Part shown: piece by piece, positions 8,001 through 14,882 of the stretch
Position numbering within the stretch: position 1 is the stretch's first letter
How the letters are laid out: each line of letters begins with the position of its first letter
Assembly: GCA_018667995.1 (NCBI GenBank)
Contig: JABIQT010000152.1
Location: forward strand, 1-14,950
Direction of reading: 5' to 3'
DNA length: 14,950 nt
Source: Candidatus Latescibacterota bacterium
GTDB taxonomy: Bacteria; JAAXHH01; JABIQT01
The notes under the pieces: model-generated
What the model was told of the DNA's origin: nothing
Seen by the model: only the letters and a program-made list of their open reading frames with translations
The model's database searches: none
Position numbers and translations under genes: made by a program

Positions 8001-8261
8001 ATCTGTCCGTGCTGCCCGCAGTCGGGCATAAAAGCGTGCCCGTAATTCGCCAGCTGCCTTTCTCGTGAAGGTAATGGCGGCGATATGCTCAACATCCGTC
8101 GTCCCGGTAGTGACCATCCTCACCATGCGGCCCACGAGGGCGTGGGTCTTACCTGCCCCGGCGCCAGCGACGACGACCATGTTCTGCCCGGGGTTCCGGT
8201 CGATGGCATCGCGGGCTGCCTGATCAGCCAATATCGGTTCTGCTAGGAGCTGTTCAGCCAT
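5022..8261 (-). CDS. addA: AddA-type helicase-nuclease subunit (UvrD-like helicase with RecB-type nuclease)
   Basis: This 1079-aa motor subunit of an AddAB complex unwinds and degrades DNA from double-strand ends, preparing 3' tails for RecA. All superfamily 1A helicase motifs are seen: Walker A AGAGAGKT (32-39), TFTRKAA (64-70), GTIHSFC (109-115), Walker B VDEFQDTDP (361-369), GDDKQSIYRFR (402-412), LSTSFRS (436-442), NIHQAKGLE (742-750) and LLYVAATRARD (822-832). The C-terminal nuclease has GTMIHDLFE (His929), GRIDLIYR (Asp1011), VDYKT (Asp1024, Lys1026) and TQYA (1048-1051), so it appears active. It is shorter than B. subtilis AddA (about 1230 aa). GGAGAGG precedes the ATG, and the start overlaps the addB stop by 8 nt (ATGGCTGA), suggesting translational coupling. 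RecB is the alternative, but the AddB-type partner and absence of recC/recD favour AddA. Confidence 0.93.
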   Translation of the reverse strand: MAEQLLAEPILADQAARDAIDRNPGQNMVVVAGAGAGKTHALVGRMVRMVTTGTTDVEHIAAITFTRKAAGELRARFYARLRAARTDATGDDRVHIDRALESFDQCYMGTIHSFCGRILRERPVEAGLPPDFTEIEGRDEMVLRRSAWDRYVQKIIREDDTRISKMEELGLEMEDLYTFFVKRSEYSDLNLKATNVPQPDLETPFKAAEILMREIVDNLPRDLPKGPDDFMKFLDRVQRYLEYNDVETPADRARFLKMFAAKADIKNTFWGEQKAYAKVLRDDIIPTFQETVIEPALLKWRQHAYEYVASIVDDAMSTYDTERHQSGILTFQDLLLKATSLLREFPIVRRFFQQRYRSLLVDEFQDTDPIQAEMVFYLSGDDHNEKDWRRLRPRPGSLFVVGDDKQSIYRFRRADMDIFRFVSERIIATGGIHLQLSTSFRSFDGVCDWINSAFEALSSDSLPEFQAEFTPLIKHRIRPEPVPCVCKLTVETIKGHNRAAIAGISADRIADYIAGAIAQEKEPHDGSGQSEQIAASPGDFLLLTRTRGQLARYARALEERGIPYDISGGGRLGDNKYVRAVTDLIEAAIWPDNGVALACYLRGPLVGLGDDELYDYRRSGGRFDHRVLPAEYDPMSDHGRLERAMKRLERTRDWMATRSPATAVSLIMDDLGVVAYSAGAKSGSSNAGSMIRLQALVHAWENRDMNMAQVAAELVELVSDPEYTSEEMTLEAGSEDVVRIMNIHQAKGLEGRVVFLCDPKDSAADKFEPDVHVSRSSAVPYLALPAYRPKGPYAKEVVAEPVGWADDSETETRFLAAENLRLLYVAATRARDMLVVCRYAGSDDKGPWTQLYPFLEQVPELDYADPQPTKEPVSPAPDWHAIRHSTEKSWRAVKEATYAISAVTSEGPETESLASLGGGKGKDYGTMIHDLFELAVTGRMPKDEHKLVHEMAEDAGMDESLALEAVTALSEFRESAIWAELTSSDSVFAETPFGVAREDRGIATLMRGRIDLIYRVGGGWKMVDYKTDGAQDSETVDALTVRYGPQVTQYADHWQNLTGEDVLQKGLWLTDISQYVPIP

Positions 8262-11200
8262 TCAATCGCCTCTCCAGGGCCTCTCGGATATCTGGGTGGG
8301 TTTCCACTTCCAGGTCCGGAAAGTCCTTTGGTTTTATTCTCATCTCATCGCCACAGACAGGTGCATAATCGCAGAAGCGGCAAGGATCTCCGTGCGTCGC
8401 TCTGAAGAAACCTCCCTTAGACACCAGAGTAACCAGCGGCTCCAGCAGATGCGCAACAGCTCCGTGAGAGGGTGGTGTCCTGCCAATTCTACGACCATGT
8501 TCACTTTCGCTGATGAAGAAGTATCCCGATTTTTCAATGCGGCATTCTGCATCTCTTTCGCCCAGTATATTTTCCATGGCGAAGGCGTAGAGCGCCCATT
8601 GAAGGTGCAATCCCTTATTGAGCAGGTCGTCGTCAGAGTAAGATCGGGAAGATCCGGTCTTATAGTCCCAAATCTCAAATCCGCTGGCGGTCCGGTCGAC
8701 ACGATCTATGCTGCCCCTGAGAGCCAGGGTAATATCGGGCGATAGACTTAGGATGACCGGATCTGGTTTCCTGAGATCTCCACGCTCGCCGAAGCCGAAA
8801 CTCACCTCAAAACCGACCGGTTCCACGTCGGTTCGGGTGGTTTCCGCGGCCAGGAAGAGATTCGCCGCGGCCCGAAGACGCCTGACGTCCGATTTGAACG
8901 CGGCATCCTGCAGCACGGGTATTCTATCTCGATGTGCGGATATCTGGTTTTCCAGTTGTGATTGGATCAATTCAGTGTGGGCCGTTGTGTCAGGGCGTTC
9001 GCCGAGGTCGGTGATCTTCTGCATGAATTCACAGAAAAGATCGTGGAGCAAAGCACCGAACTCCGGAGGACTCAACCACTGCGACGTGTCCTCGTCAAAT
9101 ATAGCAGGCGGCTCGATACGTAATACATAGCGCATGAAGTATCTATATGGACAGCTACTGAGCGTTTCGAGTTGCGAGGGAGATAGTACCGTAGATCCAT
9201 TCCATGCATCGAGGTTCAGATTGGCATTTTCAACCAATCCATCAAACCTTGTCAACATCTGGGAGCCGCGAGCTGTCTCTGCGGCTTGACCGTGAGCCAT
9301 ATCGGGAAATAAATCCCCCACGGAATTCTGATAGTCCCTGCGTGTACGAGAAGGCAACATCGCTTCCGCATTGTCCAGAGGCACCGAGTCTTCCGGAATG
9401 CCGGTAACTGTCGGGATAAGTTCCGGATGACCGTTTGTGAGCACGTCTGCTGCTTGTAGAAAAAGCGGCGAGGGATAAACCTCGCGTCCGTCTGCCAGAT
9501 GTCGGCTGTTAGCCAGCAGGGTCACATGCCCTCCGGCCATGCCTAACGCCCGTATGAGATGCCAGGTCTGCTCTCTTGGGCGGAGGCGCTGCAGTTCGAG
9601 CTCGCCAGACAGGTGTTCGCGTTCGTGATCCAGGAGAACAGGATCCTCATCCGCACCTCCCGGGAATACGCCTTCATCCATACCGACAATGTAGAGATGT
9701 CGCCGATTAACATAAGCGGACCGCTCTAAAGGCGTCACGTACAGGCTACCCGGCCGGGCCGTCGAAGCGCCTACCTTGTGTATCCTCAACAGGTCCGCCA
9801 GATTCTGAATCTGCTTACTCGCCGCTGCTTCCGTAGGTACCGCATCGGCGATTTCCGTAAGCCGATCCACCAATGATTCCAGCGCTGCCGCATCCCGAGG
9901 TGAGCGTATTTCCGCGAATCGTTCCAGGAAGAGTACGCATCCTGCCGATACTTCGGCCATGGTCACGTGGCCCGTATCCGGAATTCTGCTGAGTAACTCC
10001 TCCAACAGGGACCGCATCGACGATACAAACTTCTGGTCGGGGATGACTCCGCCCGGTAGCGATTTTGGCGCCGTATTCTGCCGTGATTCTAGCCGTGCCA
10101 GCATGTTCTTGTATGACTTTACACCCCGTGTCACACGTTCATGCTGGAGCAGTGTGGCCAGAGTAGCAGGCGAGATGCCTTTCCAGGCCTCGTCGCTCCG
10201 TAATGAAATTGCCCCGGAACGACAGAGACTCACGAGTTCCCGTGCCTCTGCGCCAGATCCACACCAGCGTAGAAATCCTATGATGGCCTGCCCTGGTCGC
10301 GTCAGCGTCACGGGTACGCCGACGGCGAAGTCGGCTTCCAATTCAAATCGTTCGACGGCGTCGTAGATAAGTCTCAAATAGGTACTCTCGGCCGTGTAGA
10401 CCAATTCAATCTGGTCCAGTGGGAGATTCCGCGTGAGCGCATCTCGGAGTACCGCACGGACTTCGTTCTCGGTACCCAGGGCCCGGAGTAATTCTGGCGG
10501 GTCACTCTCCGGTTTCAGTCCTTGTGCGAAGAGAGCCGCACCGGCCCCTGTCCATTGTGACCGAGTCTCAGGATATGGGGCGTCAGGAAATCGGACGAGT
10601 GCATAGCTGGCTGGAGATACCGTCCCGTAATCAGATCTACCGATGCGGTATAGTTTAGAACCTGCTACGCGTTTGACATGTCTGTAGGCTAGAGCGGAAA
10701 GGGGCGTTTCATCTAGGATGGCATAGACGGTGTCCACGTTAGCGACTACAGGAGTCTCGTTGGCCAGCTCGAAGACCCGCGCATCGTCGGCGAGGCCTTC
10801 GGCCACTAGCCACTCCACATATCGCTGATATAGCTTCGTCAATACCGTTTTTCTGGCTGGTTCCAGCTCCGCTTCGTCGAGGGCATCCGGAGGCAGTCCA
10901 GCCTGCCTCATGGCCAGAATAGACCGCTGAAAGGATCGGATCAAACCAGGCGTGAAGGCTATGCGGGACAGCATGCTGTCCTCAGAATGGATCAGGATAT
11001 CCTGAAGCATTTCCTCAAGTCCGAGCAGCATCCTGTCAGGCTTCAGAAGAATGATGTCTTCATCGCGCATTCTTGGAGCAACCGTCCCCAGCGCGAGGTC
11101 GAAATCGGTGGTGCTTTCGATGTTCAGCCAGGACGTGCCGCTAAAGGCCAATGCGGCTGCAAGGTTTGCACCCGTCTGAAGTGAAGGTGTGATCAGGACT

Positions 11201-11280
11201 TTGCGACGAAGTGGATATGCACGGCAGAGCCCCGCTAACTGCTCAATATGGTAAGGCCTGTCAATTTGTGCTTGGGTCAC
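8254..11280 (-). CDS. addB: AddB-type subunit: inactivated helicase-like domain plus Fe-S nuclease
   Basis: This 1008-aa second subunit of the AddAB helicase-nuclease cuts the other DNA strand and, in known members, recognises Chi. The N-terminus (29-48, starting LITPSLQTGAN) sits where AddB proteins carry a P-loop, but no GxxxxGK[ST] is present, so ATP binding is probably lost. LYIVGMDEGVFPGG (529-542) is the AddB/RecC-type helicase-like signature. The C-terminal RecB-type nuclease shows FGALLHDLF (His746), GSIDR (Asp859), WDYKTGS (Asp872, Lys874) and QWALYA (894-899). Four cysteines for a 4Fe-4S staple are present: Cys710 in SSCPYRYF and Cys967, Cys970, Cys976 in the CxxCx5C tail. The start is GTG 11280-11278, with a poor Shine-Dalgarno; no in-frame ATG lies between it and the previous in-frame stop. 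It follows the AHSA1-like gene by 55 nt and overlaps addA. Confidence 0.92.
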   Translation of the reverse strand: MTQAQIDRPYHIEQLAGLCRAYPLRRKVLITPSLQTGANLAAALAFSGTSWLNIESTTDFDLALGTVAPRMRDEDIILLKPDRMLLGLEEMLQDILIHSEDSMLSRIAFTPGLIRSFQRSILAMRQAGLPPDALDEAELEPARKTVLTKLYQRYVEWLVAEGLADDARVFELANETPVVANVDTVYAILDETPLSALAYRHVKRVAGSKLYRIGRSDYGTVSPASYALVRFPDAPYPETRSQWTGAGAALFAQGLKPESDPPELLRALGTENEVRAVLRDALTRNLPLDQIELVYTAESTYLRLIYDAVERFELEADFAVGVPVTLTRPGQAIIGFLRWCGSGAEARELVSLCRSGAISLRSDEAWKGISPATLATLLQHERVTRGVKSYKNMLARLESRQNTAPKSLPGGVIPDQKFVSSMRSLLEELLSRIPDTGHVTMAEVSAGCVLFLERFAEIRSPRDAAALESLVDRLTEIADAVPTEAAASKQIQNLADLLRIHKVGASTARPGSLYVTPLERSAYVNRRHLYIVGMDEGVFPGGADEDPVLLDHEREHLSGELELQRLRPREQTWHLIRALGMAGGHVTLLANSRHLADGREVYPSPLFLQAADVLTNGHPELIPTVTGIPEDSVPLDNAEAMLPSRTRRDYQNSVGDLFPDMAHGQAAETARGSQMLTRFDGLVENANLNLDAWNGSTVLSPSQLETLSSCPYRYFMRYVLRIEPPAIFDEDTSQWLSPPEFGALLHDLFCEFMQKITDLGERPDTTAHTELIQSQLENQISAHRDRIPVLQDAAFKSDVRRLRAAANLFLAAETTRTDVEPVGFEVSFGFGERGDLRKPDPVILSLSPDITLALRGSIDRVDRTASGFEIWDYKTGSSRSYSDDDLLNKGLHLQWALYAFAMENILGERDAECRIEKSGYFFISESEHGRRIGRTPPSHGAVAHLLEPLVTLVSKGGFFRATHGDPCRFCDYAPVCGDEMRIKPKDFPDLEVETHPDIREALERRLNG

Positions 11281-11335
11281 GATGCGCAGCCGGGGAATGT
11301 GGTCATTGGTGGTATTCTTAGGTTCCGGAGCCAGG

Positions 11336-11815
11336 TCAGCTGTCGCAAGCGACGCTCAACTGGTCATACCTATTCTCATATACACTCATCAATTCATCAA
11401 ACCGGTCCGCTACGGAATCACCTGCCAGGTGAGGACCCAGATGGTCAATGAATGCATGCCAGCCCGCAGCGAATCCTACCACAATTTCAGGGATGGCGTG
11501 GGAGTTGGTGAAACGAAGGTGGGTGCCCTCGCCGTCCGGTTGCAGTTCCCATTTCACCACGGATAGGTTCCAGGTGTGGGCAAATACCTTATATGGTTCC
11601 CACTCGCATACGATTCCTTCCATGGATCCTTCCGATTTGAAGTCGACGAATATCCTTCCTCCGATACGTTGTTCCAGCGAAGCCTCGTATCCCATCCAGT
11701 CGGAGATCTCATTTGAGGACGTGAGCGCCTTCCAGACGGCCTCTATTGGGAAAGCATAGGTGCGCTCCAATTCGATGCAATACTCAGGTTTGATGACGGC
11801 CAGTGTATCGTTCAT
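11336..11815 (-). CDS. AHSA1/SRPBCC-domain protein
   Basis: This 159-aa protein has the START-like helix-grip fold of the AHSA1 group (named for the activator of Hsp90 ATPase; bacterial members bind small hydrophobic ligands and mostly lack known roles). Family features are IELERTYAFPIEAVWKALT near the N-terminus, then ISDWMGYEASLEQRIGGRIF, WEPYKVFAHTWN, EGTHLRFTNS and a C-terminal helix beginning AAGWHAFIDHLG. I chose ATG 11815-11813 because family similarity starts soon after it. The frame is open 24 codons further to 11887, but that stretch looks unrelated. AAGGA stands 9 nt before the ATG and lies inside a 14-bp palindrome. The stop is 55 nt from addB, so it may be first gene of an AHSA1-addB-addA unit. 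No functional link with AddAB is known. Confidence 0.83.
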   Translation of the reverse strand: MNDTLAVIKPEYCIELERTYAFPIEAVWKALTSSNEISDWMGYEASLEQRIGGRIFVDFKSEGSMEGIVCEWEPYKVFAHTWNLSVVKWELQPDGEGTHLRFTNSHAIPEIVVGFAAGWHAFIDHLGPHLAGDSVADRFDELMSVYENRYDQLSVACDS

Positions 11816-12185
11816 AGGGAAGGATCCTTCCAGCAAACTGCCAAGTAGGGTCGCTACGGATGTATTACTGTGTGCGGTCAATACCAAGCAGCAACCATAG
11901 CGGGGGGAAGTATACGCAGGCGGGGCTCATGCCGCATAGTGGACATAACCGATCTATCAGTCCGTGTCCAGTTTTTTCGGTCTGACAGATTTCATGAATA
12001 CCTGGATGTATGATAGGAACGGATAAGCTCTGGGACTTACACATTGAGGTAGTCCGAGTGTTTCTCAACTTGCCGTGATTCCCGTTGGGAGGTTATTTGA
12101 TTAATATACACCTGAGGTGGTAACCGAAGACACCCTCATGACTATCGTTTTTATTTCAATGAGAGAGCTACTGGAATGTGCGCAA
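11816..12185. other. Divergent intergenic region between AHSA1/addBA (-) and alkD/stf0 (+)
   Basis: About 370 bp separate two divergent units if the starts chosen here are right. The left end carries a 14-bp palindrome (separate entry). The right part near 12093-12110 is AT-rich (TTATTTGATTAATATACA) and could include a -10 element for the plus-strand unit, but no good -35 pairs with it. The alkD frame is open back to GTG 12117, with ATGs at 12138 and 12159. No RNA gene or terminator was recognised. Confidence 0.4.
11818..11831. repeat. Perfect 14-bp palindrome covering the AHSA1 ribosome-binding site
   Basis: GGAAGGATCCTTCC is identical to its reverse complement and ends two nucleotides before the ATG of the AHSA1-like gene on the minus strand. 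Its 5' half holds the only Shine-Dalgarno-like sequence (AAGGA). It could be a dimeric repressor operator, or a site where two transcripts or strands pair. It has no loop, so it cannot form a normal hairpin without opening central bases. Confidence 0.4.
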
Positions 12186-12887
12186 ATGGAAAAAGTTGAA
12201 GATGTCAAACATCAGCTGAGTTTACTCAGCAATTCCGATCATGCGAAGATATCGGCTCGTTTCTTTAAGACTGGTCCGGGAGAATACGGAGAGGGCGACA
12301 TCTTCAGAGGAGTTCGTGTTCCGGTATTACGAACCTTGGCAAGATCTCTTAGACACCTTGAGATAGACGATATCGAGTTGCTGCTCCAGAGCCCATACCA
12401 TGAGGACCGCCTCCTGTCTCTTATCTTAATGGTCAACTTGTTTAAGACAGGAGCAGCCGCTGAGCAGAGGCGGCTGTATCGCGTCTATCTGGCCAATACT
12501 CGGTACATCAATAATTGGGATCTTGTCGATGCGTCGGCAGAACACATTGTGGGTGGTTACCTTCGTGAACGAGATCGAACACCCCTGTATCGACTTGCGG
12601 AATCTCCGAATCTATGGAAACGCCGCATTAGTATCATGTCTACCTTTCATTTTATCAAGAACCGAGACTACTCTGACGCGCTCAAAATATGTCACCTTCT
12701 GATAGGCGACACCGAGGATCTGATCCACAAAGCCTGTGGTTGGATGCTGCGGGAAATAGGTAATCGGAAATTGGCAGCTGAGGAGGCGTTTCTTGACGAA
12801 CATGCCTTGATGCTACCCAGAACAATGCTCCGTTACGCTATTGAGAAATTCACGGTAGCTCGACGGAAGCATTACATGAAGAAATGA
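12186..12887 (+). CDS. alkD: AlkD-family DNA alkylation-repair glycosylase
   Basis: This 233-aa HEAT-repeat protein should remove bulky or cationic alkylated bases (3- and 7-alkylpurines) without base flipping, as B. cereus AlkD does. Signature segments are RFFKTGPGEYGEGD (25-38), RGVRVPVLR (41-49), NNWDLVDASAEH (109-120), LWKRRISIMSTFHFIK (143-158), HKACGWMLREIGNRK (181-195) and MLRYAIEKF (214-222). Trp111, Asp115, an arginine at 146-147 and Trp186 fall where AlkD has its DNA- and lesion-contacting Trp109, Asp113, Arg148 and Trp187, so activity is likely. ATG 12186 gives the usual length (AlkD is 237 aa) and has GGAA 9 nt upstream; GTG 12117 and ATGs at 12138 and 12159 are alternatives. The next gene starts 9 nt after the stop. 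Confidence 0.88.
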   Translation: MEKVEDVKHQLSLLSNSDHAKISARFFKTGPGEYGEGDIFRGVRVPVLRTLARSLRHLEIDDIELLLQSPYHEDRLLSLILMVNLFKTGAAAEQRRLYRVYLANTRYINNWDLVDASAEHIVGGYLRERDRTPLYRLAESPNLWKRRISIMSTFHFIKNRDYSDALKICHLLIGDTEDLIHKACGWMLREIGNRKLAAEEAFLDEHALMLPRTMLRYAIEKFTVARRKHYMKK

Positions 12888-12896
12888 AGGCCCTGA

Positions 12897-13658
12897 ATGA
12901 AAAATGCCATAGATATTAAGACCCATACGCTACGTGCCCCCGGGATACATTACTTGATATGCGCGACGCCAAGATCCGGCAGTACCTTGTTGTGTGAGGC
13001 TCTTCGTAACACAGGACTGGCTGGGAATCCCGATGAGTATTTTGGGCCGATGCACGTGGAACGGTGGAATGAGCAGTGGAATACGCAAACCGCGCATCAA
13101 TATCTCGAACGAGTTCGGAAAGTGGGAAGCGGTCCAAATGGTGTCTGGGGCGCCAAAGTGATGCGACTTTACTGGGAGGATTTCGTATGCCAGCTGCGAG
13201 ACAGTGTAGCTACACATCTCACGGATGAAGAGCTATTGTCCGAGGTCTTTCCCTCAGTGAAATGTATTCTCATAACCCGACGGGACAAGGTGCGTCAGGC
13301 TGTTTCCTGGATGAAGTTTCTTCAAGGTGCGGCGTGGTTCTGGGAAGAGGAGATTCCGCAGCGTATCGAGGGACTCGTGTACCGCCCGAACATCATCAGT
13401 AGTTCGATGGAACAGACGATGGCACACGAATCTGAATGGCGGCAATTCTTCAGAGATGGTGGATTCGCCTGGACTGAAGTGGTATACGAGGATTTTGTAG
13501 ACGCATATGAGGAGACAGCTGTTCAAATGCTGGACTTTCTTGGGGTTCCCAGGCCGAAAACGGTTTCGTTCGGATCACGCAGACTCAGACGTCAAGCAGA
13601 TAATCTCAGCGATCGGTGGGTGGCTAGATATCTATCGGAAACATCAACGACTGGCTAG
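12897..13658 (+). CDS. Stf0-family sulfotransferase
   Basis: This 253-aa enzyme should transfer sulfate from PAPS to a hydroxyl acceptor. The 5'-phosphosulfate loop is CATPRSGSTLLCEAL (22-36), with Glu34 at the position of the Stf0 general base. DEYF (46-49) is the conserved Stf0 motif after the first helix, and GVWGAKVMRLYW (82-93) follows. The 3'-phosphate-binding motif is ITRRDKVRQAVSW (126-138; Arg128/Arg129, Ser137). Mycobacterial Stf0 sulfates trehalose and is of similar size (about 265 aa). Acceptor-specific residues cannot be judged, so trehalose is only one option; glycans, lipids or other sugars are possible. GAAGG with a 6-nt spacer precedes ATG 12897. It sits 9 nt after the alkD stop and 57 nt before the SelA-like gene, so it is probably co-transcribed with both. 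There is no signal peptide. Confidence 0.88.
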   Translation: MKNAIDIKTHTLRAPGIHYLICATPRSGSTLLCEALRNTGLAGNPDEYFGPMHVERWNEQWNTQTAHQYLERVRKVGSGPNGVWGAKVMRLYWEDFVCQLRDSVATHLTDEELLSEVFPSVKCILITRRDKVRQAVSWMKFLQGAAWFWEEEIPQRIEGLVYRPNIISSSMEQTMAHESEWRQFFRDGGFAWTEVVYEDFVDAYEETAVQMLDFLGVPRPKTVSFGSRRLRRQADNLSDRWVARYLSETSTTG

Positions 13659-13715
13659 GCATCGCACACAAGTACCAGTTGTTATATCACATACAGAACT
13701 GGGGAGTCGTATCAA

Positions 13716-14810
13716 ATGGGTATTTATGAGGAAATGGGTGTACGCCCATTTATCAATGCGAAAGGTACAAACTATACGAGAGAAGGTGGTACGCTCATGC
13801 GTGCGTCAGCAGCCAAGGCAATGGCCGAGGCGGCGCAGCAATTTGTCAATATTGAGCAATTGCAGGTCAGCCTTGGTGAGATCATTGCGGACATGACCAA
13901 CAATGAAGCTGCTTTCGTGTCTTGTGGGGCAGCCTCGGGGATAGCCCTGTCGCTTGCCGCATGTATCGCCGGGACCGATGAAGAGCTGGCAGACTGCCTA
14001 CCGCATACCGGCGACATGAGGAATCAGGTGATCATGCCCGGGTATGCGCGGGGAACGGAGGCCGACGCGGCCATTAAATCGGTGGGAGGGCACATCGTCA
14101 ATGCCGGAGACGGTGACGGAGCAACGCCGCAACAGTTTGCGGATGCCTTTACAGATCGGACCGCCGCCGTCTTATTCACGGAATATGTGGGTACCGATCC
14201 TATTTTGCAGGACGTTGCGGATCTCGCCCGGGAAAGAAAGATCCCGGTCCTGGTTGACGGGGCCTGTGCGATTCCGCCCAAGGAAAACCTGTGGCACTAC
14301 ACCGGAACGATTGGAGTTGACGGGTTTATTACGAGCGGTGGAAAGTCCATGCGCGGCCCACAGACGACAGGGCTGGTCGTGGGCAGATCATGGTTGATAG
14401 AAGGCTGCAGATATCACGCTTCCCCTAATATGAGAATTGGTCGCGGAATGAAAGTCGGCAAAGAGGAATTTGCTGGTTTATTCGCTTCATTGAAGGACTT
14501 TCTGGAAGAAGATCCGGCGGCGGCTGAGTCCATGCAACGGGATCAACTATCTGTCATCCGCCGATCGATCGAAGACAGGAATGGTATTGAAATAGCCAGT
14601 GATGATGGATTGAGTATGCGACTGGTTGTAGATGAGACCGTGCTTGGTATTTCCGGCGGCGAACTTGCTATCCGCGTCTACGAGGGTGAGCCTTCAGTTT
14701 TGATCTTTGGCAGGGGCAACATGGTGATTATAGGAAGTGCATACTTGGAGAAAGGGCAGGAGAGGACGGTCGTAGATGCGCTTGAAAAGTCGCTTCAAGT
14801 AACTGGTTAG
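13716..14810 (+). CDS. SelA-like PLP-dependent enzyme (aminoacyl/amino-sugar lyase type)
   Basis: This 364-aa fold-type I PLP enzyme belongs to the SelA-like family, which includes bacterial selenocysteine synthase and D-glucosaminate-6-phosphate ammonia-lyase (DgaE). Visible features are RPFINAKGTNYTREGG (10-25), a phosphate-binding turn SCGAASG (69-75), Asp181 in VLVDGACA (stacks on the PLP nitrogen), Lys210 in TSGGKSMRGPQTTG (Schiff-base lysine) and GRGMKVGKEE (242-251), a motif of the SelA-like/DgaE branch. True SelA is about 460 aa with a longer N-terminal tRNA-binding part, absent here, and no selB, selC or selD is nearby. A beta-elimination or ammonia-lyase type of reaction on an amino acid or amino sugar is therefore more likely. 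GGGGAG with a 9-nt spacer precedes ATG 13716. It follows the sulfotransferase on the same strand. The substrate is unknown. Confidence 0.85.
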   Translation: MGIYEEMGVRPFINAKGTNYTREGGTLMRASAAKAMAEAAQQFVNIEQLQVSLGEIIADMTNNEAAFVSCGAASGIALSLAACIAGTDEELADCLPHTGDMRNQVIMPGYARGTEADAAIKSVGGHIVNAGDGDGATPQQFADAFTDRTAAVLFTEYVGTDPILQDVADLARERKIPVLVDGACAIPPKENLWHYTGTIGVDGFITSGGKSMRGPQTTGLVVGRSWLIEGCRYHASPNMRIGRGMKVGKEEFAGLFASLKDFLEEDPAAAESMQRDQLSVIRRSIEDRNGIEIASDDGLSMRLVVDETVLGISGGELAIRVYEGEPSVLIFGRGNMVIIGSAYLEKGQERTVVDALEKSLQVTG

Positions 14811-14882
14811 CTGCTTAGTCGACCATGGAGCACTGAAGTTTAGCGAACTGATACCGCGATTTCTTTAGTGAAGGAATAACAT

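Noticed and set aside
8296-8745. Plus-strand 149-codon open frame opposite addB
   Set aside because: It lies wholly antisense to the conserved C-terminal nuclease and Fe-S region of AddB, and its translation shows no domain-like pattern.
9959-10366. Plus-strand 135-codon open frame opposite addB
   Set aside because: Antisense to the middle of AddB, no recognisable motif, and no convincing ribosome-binding site.
11816-11887. N-terminal extension of the AHSA1-like protein from 11887
   Set aside because: The extra 24 residues do not fit the fold, and an ATG with a Shine-Dalgarno lies just before the conserved start.
4939-13652. A 13-base word (gaaacatcaacga) shared by 4939-4951 and about 13638-13650
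   Set aside because: One or two exact 13-base repeats are expected by chance in a window of this length, and the flanks do not match; one copy lies inside a coding gene.
13507-13896. Plus-strand 129-codon frame spanning the sulfotransferase end and SelA-like start
   Set aside because: It overlaps two well-supported genes in another frame and has no family resemblance.
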